Part shown: positions 56,701-64,000 of the stretch, piece by piece | Numbering within the stretch: position 1 is the first letter of the stretch | Layout: each line of letters opens with the position of its first letter | Source of the DNA: Lepraria neglecta | Taxonomy: Eukaryota; Ascomycota; Lecanoromycetes; Lecanorales; Stereocaulaceae | Assembly (NCBI GenBank): GCA_033220425.1 | Contig: CM065648.1 | Location: 248,001-312,000 of the forward strand | Length of the DNA: 64,000 nucleotides | Reading direction: 5' to 3' | Program-made: the position numbers and the translations under genes | Notes under the pieces: model-generated | The model's database searches: none | Seen by the model: the letters and a program-made list of their open reading frames with translations, nothing else | What the model was told of the DNA's origin: nothing

Positions 56701-57681
56701 TCAATTTGCGGACGAGCGTCGAGCGATTCTTCTTGCCAGACCTTGCCATCGCCTGGCAGAGTTCGCTTGCTGTGTTAGGTCCTCCGAAAGGCTCTCGCGA
56801 GCGCTATGATAGCTCCGGCTGTTGGAAGTGTCTGACCTGGCGTACGAGCTTACACTGCCCATGGACGCTGATCGTGAGGGGAATTGCCAGCCATCAGGGG
56901 CTCGTGGACTTAAGTTCCGCACTGAACTCTCGTAAGTGGTCTGGGCTCGTTGGGGTCTCAGATTTTGCGATGGTACTGGGTCGAGAGGAGGCGAGTCGAG
57001 GTCCATAAGATCCGTCATCGGAATACTGTTCATAGCTTCTTGGAATAGGGGAGACATCGTCTCGTCCTCTGGAGGTTGGATGAGGCTTTGCAGTTGAGTC
57101 TGAACAGGCGTGAGTGGAGGCGTCAAGGCGAAGGGAGGTGGTACAGTAGAAGTCGGCGCTGAGTGACTGCGGTTGAATGATAAAGTCCTCGGTGGAGAGT
57201 AAGCTGGAGGAGAAGAATATGCTGTCTGGTCAGGAAAGATCTCTGGTTCCGCTTCGTTCTCAATAAGCCACATCTGCTCATCTGGCATCCACACCATAGC
57301 TGAAGCTGTGTTCGTGCTCCGAGGATTTGACTGTGGGACCGAAAGCGTGAGCTGAGGTATCGAAGCAGGCTGCCTCCTTTGTAGCAGAGTATTTCTGTCT
57401 CTGGTGATAGTAGGTGGAGTTACTGTCCGCTTGATTCTCGCCAAGATACAGGGAGAGTCAACGTCCCAGTTCCTGGGGACCGAAACTCCTGGACACACTC
57501 GTCTTTGGGGTAGCGGTGGAAGAGGTTTGTCTGCAAAGATTCCTGGCAAGGGACGACTATACTCCCTGAGTGGGCGGACGGGCTCATCATAAAGTTCCTG
57601 GCCATGGACAGCGAAGTGTCGGTCATCTGTAGGTGAGGCGGAGAATAAGGAGAGATCGAATAATTGCTCGTCTCCAGACAT
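56701..57681 (-). CDS. uncharacterised, largely disordered Pro/Ser-rich protein
   Basis: Single-exon frame of 326 residues, starting MSGDEQLFDLSLFSASPTDD. It is dominated by Pro, Ser, Thr and Gln, with short motifs such as ADKPLPPLPQRR and PPAYSPPRTLSFNRSHSAPT. The latter resembles 14-3-3 or kinase sites (R-x-x-S). The C-terminus is basic (RRWQGLARRIARRSS) and might bind membrane or nucleic acid. No folded domain, signal peptide or helix is apparent. The long stop-free frame with coherent composition favours a real fungal regulatory-type protein of unknown function. The minus-strand frame at 57623-58345 upstream is Cys/Ser-rich and unconvincing. Confidence 0.65.
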   Translation of the reverse strand: MSGDEQLFDLSLFSASPTDDRHFAVHGQELYDEPVRPLREYSRPLPGIFADKPLPPLPQRRVCPGVSVPRNWDVDSPCILARIKRTVTPPTITRDRNTLLQRRQPASIPQLTLSVPQSNPRSTNTASAMVWMPDEQMWLIENEAEPEIFPDQTAYSSPPAYSPPRTLSFNRSHSAPTSTVPPPFALTPPLTPVQTQLQSLIQPPEDETMSPLFQEAMNSIPMTDLMDLDSPPLDPVPSQNLRPQRAQTTYESSVRNLSPRAPDGWQFPSRSASMGSVSSYARSDTSNSRSYHSARESLSEDLTQQANSARRWQGLARRIARRSSAN

Positions 57682-60600
57682 GTTGGCTTGCCAACTTGTT
57701 ACTTAGTAGTACCTGACTTTGTTGAGGGATATAGATCAGTGACAGCATAACAGCAGATATATGGAACACTGGAGGGCAAGAAGGCGCAAGCATTCCATAG
57801 AGAGGCTCGAGAGGGAACGGGCATTTAGTGAGAAGGAGTATGGGATAGACCTCACAATAATCATGTGGGATTTGTTGCAGCGGCCGGGCGCCAACTACCC
57901 GCCAACATGGGGCGGTGTTGTGAGAGATTGGCCTCGAGTGCGGCCCATTGATGCATGCCGCAGGGAATGCCGGGGCGGGGTTGCAGGGGACTTGAGATTT
58001 ATGGACGCCAACGGTGATTTGGAAGAGCAAGCTGCATTGAGAAGCAAGGAAAGTAGAGAGATGGGAACAATAAGAAGCACTCTGCTGCAGATCGCGGGTT
58101 GAGTTTCTATAACCGTGCAAAGCCCCGCACGATGATGTCTTTGTTTGCAACAACATTTTTAGACAGATCTCCCGATGTGTGGGAGCCCTTATAACATCTC
58201 GGCGCGGCCGTGGGTGTAAAGTATCGATTTGTTTGCAAGAAAAAGAAGTGAACTGGTGGATAGTATGCCCTTTCTTCACAGTTTCATAATCCGTCTGAGA
58301 GCATAGGCAGTGTAGGAGTACGTAAAACGGATCGAAACGAGACACGCTGAGGAAGCGGTAAGATGTGATTCTCTAAGAGGCGCCCTGATGGACTGCATGA
58401 TGCATCAGCACCTAACTCCCGGTTCGCAAGTTCAGCGAATTTGACTCTGTGCCGGTCAAGATTGCCTCATTTTTCTCTCCAAAATTGGTAATGGATTGTG
58501 GGATTGTGGGGTCTTGGTGGTGTTAATCGAAGGAGGCTGAGCAAAAATGGTATTGATATAGTGCATGGCTGTGCTGCGATTTCATGTTGGAGATTTCGCT
58601 AAGACTTTGATGACTAAGCGACAAATTGTGCCTTCCGTCAAAGAAGGGGCAAGAACAACCATGTTTCGCAAGTTTTCCTCTATCTGTGACATGGACTCGT
58701 AGAAACAAGGCGTCCAACGCTTATCTATATAACAGCTGCAGATTCAATGACCAAATAGTGCTATGTCCAGTTTTGATAAATTGATTCCATAGTTACTTTG
58801 ACCGCTAGTGTCTCTGCCTTTCCCAATGCTGCAATCCTTCCACCCCAGCCGGCACTGAAGCCTTCCTCCACGCCCCCAGTCCTGACTCAACAAACAGGCC
58901 CGCTTACCTTACCGCAGCTGCGAATCTCGGAATCCTAGGTTAGCAAGGGCTGAAGGCACCAAAAAAAAGCTCTCCTTTCCATGCCTCCCATAACAGTTCC
59001 TTCATTAGGAGTCGATAGAGCCTCAATGCGAATCCCGCAAAGCTGAATCCTCGTTGTTGTATTCGTTTGAACGAGTTTGGTGACTTTGCCTTGTGATGTC
59101 GTCTGAAACATGGCAAGGGGAGGGCAAAAATCCCCTTGAGAGTTTCGCCCAAGCAAGGAGCAATGCGAACCCTCCTTCCCAACACCTAGGCATAGAAGCT
59201 GTCAAACCATCCTGCAGAGCTCGTAACTTCGTGCAATTTTGTGCGCATACTTTTAATTGCGGTGTGGTCCTATCATTAGTTTTAGGTAAGTGACGAGAAA
59301 ATTCCAGGTCAATGGCTTGAACTGACCACATTCGCAAGCTTTTCCATAACATACTGTAGGATGACAGTGTTCCTTTCAGGGGCTTGGTCGCAATGCCTTC
59401 ATACCGAGGCTGCGAATCCTTGTATGCCTTAACAGTCCGGCATGTCTGCTGATCTGATTTGAAAGAGTGTCAGCTCGGAAACTCAGCGGCCTTGGGGATC
59501 TCTTTCTTAGGAATCGGAGACGTGGATCGAACGTACGCAACGCCATTCAAATGCGAGGCAGGTTTCTTGCCAGCGACTACCAGTTGCTTGCCAAAACGTC
59601 CAGTTGCAATCGGCTTGGCGCCTTAGCAAGGTGTGGAAGTTCTACAGCCCAAAATAGGCACAAGCAGTGTCAGCCCTCACGCCGAATGCAAGATCGCTGC
59701 ATTGTGCTGGGTCGCACCCCAATCCTGCTTTATTGCATTCTATCAAGCGATTACTTCATAGTAGACAATAACGGTGGGCTCAGAATTGTCAATCTCTCGG
59801 GAAGTCACAAGCGTAATATGCAGAAAAGCCAGCTGGACATGAGACGCAACACCATGGGACCAAATGTATGGAGCAATAAAAAAGGACTTCCCGGCACCTT
59901 TGCAACACTATTTAAACAATTCTGAACCGCGCAACAGCGCAGTCAACGGCCACCGCAAAGAATAAATATGAGACCAGAGGCAGATGATGGCAGATAAGCA
60001 GGATATGACAGAGCACCAGCATTCAGTCAGTGTCGAGGAAGCGACACACTGTCTGACGTATTCCACTGAACATGGCGAATTGTGTTAAATGTATTCGGCT
60101 GAAATTACATCATGGAAAGCGGTCGCCAATAATAATGTTAGAGGCAACTCGATACTTTGCCGCTTCCTTGGGGACTGACTCCCAGCGTTATGAAGGATCC
60201 AATCTGACACAAATTCGAATCGCCGGAATTAGACTGCGCGCCAGAGGATGGGTCAAAGTAACATCGATATTAACATACAGCACGTATTGTGCTTCAATGA
60301 TGCGAGCTTGCACAGCATTTCGTTGGGCCAGCGCCTGGAGGGTTTGGAACGTCTTCATTTGCCTTAGGTCTCGTGGGCTTCACGGGCTCTTTTGTACGCT
60401 GCTCTCTGTGACGCCATCAGGCCCGCCGACATTGGAAATCGCCTTTTGATAAGTCAAGAGCCGCAAATTACGAGCCTCGAGCCTCAAATGGCCCTGGACG
60501 CTAAAAAGCTGGGGAAGGGATGAGACAAGAATAATGTCGCGGGAAGAGGCGTTTGAGGCGCTCTGATAGGCTTCTCTGGCAGTGAGCTAGCGTTTGAGCC

Positions 60601-61327
60601 GAAGGGCGCTAGCATTTTAGCTCAGGAGTAAATTACTCTTTCGGATTAGCTTTGAAGCCAGAGCGCCAGAACATCACCCTGCAGTTTCTCTGACAAAGTG
60701 GAATCAAAAAGCGCATCAAGTGGCGGCTGAAGTTTCATTCACAACAAGAGCCTGGCTCAAGTCTAAGAGACTCGAGAGTCGCCATGGCAAAGCATGGCAG
60801 GTGTAAAACAATCGAGAAACAAAGGACGGAATTCTTTGCTGTTGACCTCGTTCTTCCACTATGCACTCCACACCTGATCTGAGCCACGGAAAATCCTTTG
60901 TATTATGTTTCTATTTTGAACTCTGATTCGTCCAATTGGCCGGTACCTGCAGCGGAGATCAGCTAGGCACTAGGCTGACACAACTTCCCTGCAACTCGAA
61001 TTTGCCATGGTGGCACGAGTGGAGCTTCACAGGCAAATTTTGATGGTGGGCCGCCCGCTTGCAACTCCTTTCCCCGATGATCGTTGCCGTAATCTTACTC
61101 TTGGTATAAGGGCCCAACTCTACCCGCCGAGGCGACTTTTCTTCCTTCCTATATCCAACTTCGCCTTCTAACATCCTTCCAAGCAGTACTTGTTGCCAAC
61201 TTTCGACTTCGGTCATCCACTTTCTTTAAAAACAACAGCCTACTACTTACACACTCTCTTAATTGTTACTTTTCAACCTCACCTTTCAACACACCACAAA
61301 TCTCAAATTTACATCACCTCAATCAAA
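57682..61327. other. 3.6-kb region without a recognised gene
   Basis: Lies between the disordered-protein gene and the Pro/Ala-rich GPI gene, which are divergent. Open frames (57761-58102, 59467-59925, 60072-60449 and minus-strand shadows) show no family signature. The last 100 bp are CA/CT-rich and end in aatcaaaatg, a good fungal start context for the GPI gene. A very long upstream region would suit a strongly regulated wall protein, but no site is claimed. Confidence 0.5.
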
Positions 61328-62343
61328 ATGCGTTACTCAATTGCATTCGCTGCCCTGGCTGGCTCTGCCCTTGCTGCCACCACTATCCCATTGGCCAACC
61401 AGATTGGCGATGGACAGGTCCAGGTGCAGACTTCCGGCGCTCCCTCCGCTGTTACATCTGCTCCGGTTCAGGAGGAGACGGTGCTGAGCACCCAGGAGGT
61501 TGTTATCACCAGCTGTGCACCAGAGATCAAGAACTGCCCAGCCAACTCCCACTCCACCACCTCCATCGTGGTCCCAGTTCCCGCCCACCAGACCTCTGCT
61601 CCAGCTGCCCCGGCTCAGGTCGCAAGCACTGCTCCAGCTGCACCAGCTGCACCAGTCGCCGAGAGTTCAGCTGCACCCGCTCAGTCTCCAGCTGCTCAAT
61701 CGCCAGCTGCCCCGGCTCAGGTCGCAACCACTGCTCCAGCTGCACCAGCTGCACCAGTCGCCGAGAGCTCAGCTGCACCCGCTCAGTCTCCAGCTGCTCA
61801 ATCGCCAGCTGCCCCAGCTGAGATTGCAACCACCGCCGCTCCCGTTGCCCCGGCTGCGTCCGCCTGCCCGACTTGTCCAACCTGCCCAGCACCAGTCACC
61901 GTTGTCTCAACCATCACTGTGTCTGCATCCCCAGCTGCCTCCCCAGCTGCTGCTGCTCCCGCTGCCGGCTCCCCTGCTGCCGCTTCGCCTGCCCAGGTCG
62001 CCACCACCGCTGCCCCAGCTGCACCAGTTGCCGCCTCCCCAGCTGCTGGCTCCCCAGCTGCCGGTACCGCTGTTCCCCCAAGCCCAGGAGCCCCAGCACC
62101 AGTTGCTGGCTCCCCAGCTGGTGCCGCACCTGCCTCAGGCACTGCCGCTGGCACTGCATCTGGAACTGGGTAAGCTACAATCCACTCTCTCACAAAATTG
62201 AACAGTTTGCTAACTAATGTCTTAGTGTTGTCAGCAAGCCAACCAGCCCCCCCATCCAGGCCTTCCAGGGCGCAGCCAGCACCCTCGGCAGCTCAATGGC
62301 CATCACCGCCCTTGCCGCCTTCGCCGCCATCTTCCTTGCATAA
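61328..62343 (+). CDS. Pro/Ala-rich GPI-anchored cell-wall protein
   Basis: Two exons, 61328-62169 and 62226-62343 (56-bp intron), give 319 residues. The signal peptide is MRYSIAFAALAGSALAATT. It is followed by a short conserved head with VVITSCAPEIKNCPANSHS, in which the two Cys flank a small loop, as in many ascomycete wall proteins. The middle is a long Ala/Pro/Ser-rich stalk with an internal 102-bp duplication and a CPTCPTCP motif. Exon 2 supplies the GPI signal: small residues around GAASTLGSS and a hydrophobic end AITALAAFAAIFLA. Without splicing the GPI signal would be lost, which supports the intron. It is probably an abundant, O-glycosylated structural protein. The antisense and +1 frames here are open only because of the composition. 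Confidence 0.9.
61611..61814 (+). repeat. two 102-bp tandem copies inside the GPI protein gene
   Basis: Two head-to-tail copies encode APAQVA(S/T)TAPAAPAAP plus VAESSAAPAQSPAAQSPA. They differ at only two or three bases, so the duplication is recent. It lengthens the stalk by 34 residues. Confidence 0.9.
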
Positions 62344-63339
62344 ATCAACTCATGACGATAAGCGCCCTCCAAAAAGGAAAGATAGCATAGATGTGGTTAT
62401 ACATATGCGTGCATTGACGAATAGTTTCTTGTACTCTAGATGGGGCAGCTGGTGCGAGTCACCTGAGCTTCATTGCCATGCCAGGCATTGCGAGCTTTTC
62501 ACATTCTCGTACAGATGTAATTCATAATTGAGAGGTGTTGAATAGGAAGTCTAGCATTTACACAACTACACGTGTCACTGACTGTTGATTCTCGAGCCAT
62601 GATCAAGGCTTTTTGTACATAATAGATGAATCCAGTCATGACAAAATCTCTTCCTTTCTCTCGACCATGGCTCAATTCTCCAAGCTCCTAGATCACAACA
62701 TCACACCTCTTCCCGAATCTAAGTCCTCGAGTCCCCAGGATCACCGTATTGCGCAACCGAGACAACTCCCTTCAATCTAATCACGAAATTGCCAACCGAG
62801 CTACTGAGCCGATGTAACCCTTAATATCCGCAGTCACCTAGCTCCTGCTAACGACAAGCGGTCCACGATTCTTCGGTGCGCGTTCCGAATATTCTACGGC
62901 TTCTGTTCATGGTAAGACACGCGAGAACTTAGAAGACTGGTTTCATCATCGTCCTTGGTGAGGCTAGCTATTATGAAGGACGCTGAAGTCGCTCGAATGA
63001 TACGAGACTGTTCAACGTGGGATGAGGACTTCAGTATGCCTTGTCAGCGATTGACGAGAGAATTTGATGAGAGATTTGTTTGTGTTTCAGCCTCCGGCAA
63101 AGTGTGGTACTAGCTGTAGATCTTCGACGAGGGTTCTCGTAGGTATGATTTGGATATTCTTGCTTGGGATGCAAGGCATTGTGCATTCGGCTGGCGATGA
63201 CAACCCCTTGCACATGGCAGATTGTGCAGTGTAGTGTACTCACGAAATTGAGACTCACGACACTGGTTTTTGCTTCGATATTTTCCCTCTTTGAAATAAC
63301 GACAGAATACATCATACAGAAACGCATGCATGTCACAAA
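62344..63339. other. intergenic, no recognised feature
   Basis: About 1 kb between the converging GPI gene and the edge gene. It presumably contains two 3' UTRs. Minus-strand frames at 63031-63343 have no domain. Confidence 0.45.
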
Positions 63340-64000
63340 TCAAAGCAACTCCTTCAAATCATCCCTCGTCCTCATCTCCTCCAGCATATCCTGAAAATCC
63401 TCGTCCCCCTCATCAGCCTTCGCCTTGAATGCCGTCACATTCTCCTTCAGCCACATCTTATCTTTTCCGGCCTGCCATTTCAATATTAGCTATCCCGAGC
63501 AATTATCCACATCATGAGACATGAACGAGTTAAGAGTGCCCATCGTTCCCTTACCGGCGGTAATTCAAACCCAGCCTCAGACCCAGCAATGATGGTGCCG
63601 AGCACGAAGATTGCTCTGAGTTCTAAATCCTCTGATTTTTTCTTGTGAGGATTGACGATTTTCTCCCAAGCTTCTGTTACTGAGGTGCAGAGCTTGTTGA
63701 AATCGGCTGTTGAGCGGCCGCCTCCTGGTCGCACGTGGGCGAGGATACTGTTTGCTTGTCTCTGATCACAAGAGCATGTTAGACGTGCGAGTTTGATCAC
63801 ACTTAATGAACAGACACAAATAAAATACTCCTTTCGTGAATAGATTTGATAGCGTGAATCGTAGGACCAAGCTTGTAGATTGTTTTCTAATGAAGGAGAA
63901 AGAAGTAACAGAGACATGGAGCTACTGACCTTTTTACCTCCGATATATACGTCGTGACGGGAAATATCTGTAAAGCGTACGTTGACGAATAGAGAAGGAG
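63340..64000 (-). CDS. uncharacterised fungal protein, 5' end beyond the window
   Basis: The last two exons are clear: one ending at 63555 (starting at 63761 or 63759) and the last at 63471-63340. They join as GSEAGFELPP and AGKDKMWLKENVTAF, with GT-AG ends, and stop after RTRDDLKELL. The first of them reads RQANSILAHVRPGGGRSTAD and then FNKLCTSVTEAWEKIVNPHK. Further exons lie upstream (around 63837-63880 and beyond 63930), but their limits cannot be fixed before the window edge. The protein is soluble and helix-rich with an acidic-basic C-terminus. I do not recognise the family. Confidence 0.6.

Noticed and set aside
57623-58345. 240-codon minus-strand frame overlapping the start of the disordered-protein gene
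   Set aside because: Irregular Cys/His/Ser composition, no domain; it overlaps the better supported gene start.
49702-58700. A gasdermin-like partner gene next to the CHAT receptor
   Set aside because: All frames of suitable length here were read; none resembles the gasdermin pore domain, and the nearest real gene is a disordered protein.
61500-62201. Second long plus-strand frame (Leu/Gln/Pro-rich) and antisense frames in the GPI gene
   Set aside because: These are shadows of an Ala/Pro repeat; only the frame with signal peptide and GPI signal makes sense.

Overview
The window looks like nuclear DNA of a filamentous ascomycete (Pezizomycotina, probably Dothideomycetes or Leotiomycetes; this is inferred from gene families and architecture, not from a marker gene). 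Genes have short GT-AG introns of about 40-95 bp. Housekeeping genes sit on both strands with no operons. Between them lie fungal STAND/NLR-type genes, GPI-anchored wall proteins, decayed genes and DNA transposon remnants.

Layout. 0-13 kb: lipoyl synthase, a crotonase-fold protein with a signal peptide, an intact HeLo-like/NACHT/ankyrin gene, a SUR7/PalI-type membrane protein, the V-ATPase assembly factor RAV2/Rogdi, a small uncharacterised protein and a split-barrel FMN-binding protein. 13.2-16.5 kb: a decayed block (a broken membrane glycoprotein directly abutting an AAA+ fragment) framed by a short imperfect direct repeat. 16.6-19.3 kb: an ethanolamine/choline phosphotransferase and a serine hydrolase of the FSH family. 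19.4-26.2 kb: a repeat island with two TA-flanked MITEs sharing 18-bp tips, a decayed lipase-like NLR head, a Tc1-type transposase whose stops all fall on Trp codons, an intact alpha/beta hydrolase, and a truncated DUF3435 tyrosine recombinase. 26.2-30.3 kb: no gene seen. 30.3-37.6 kb: an F-box-like pseudogene, the RRP40/SSZ1 divergent pair, a GPI protein and an amidohydrolase fragment. 38-43.6 kb: an F-box-like pseudogene with five nonsense codons, and a broken berberine-bridge-type oxidase inside a block with degenerate inverted ends. 44.4-46.1 kb: the cell-wall-integrity MAP kinase kinase. 47.1-49.7 kb: a frameshifted ankyrin pseudogene. 50.6-56.0 kb: a CHAT-protease/NB-ARC/TPR receptor gene between about 0.5-kb diverged inverted repeats. 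56.7-64 kb: a disordered protein, a Pro/Ala-rich GPI protein and an unrecognised gene running off the edge.

How it fits together. The conserved genes cover basic metabolism (lipoate, phospholipid), RNA decay and translation (Rrp40, Ssz1), vacuolar acidification (Rav2) and cell-wall integrity (Mkk, SUR7-like, two GPI proteins). The accessory part is dominated by self/non-self recognition machinery in different states of decay. Nonsense codons in the broken genes are mostly of the C-to-T / G-to-A type expected from repeat-induced point mutation. The most interesting locus is the CHAT-NB-ARC-TPR gene: a candidate cell-death receptor with a caspase-like effector domain and eleven nearly identical 42-residue TPR units, set inside long inverted repeats. 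It carries an in-frame TAG just before the kinase-2 motif.
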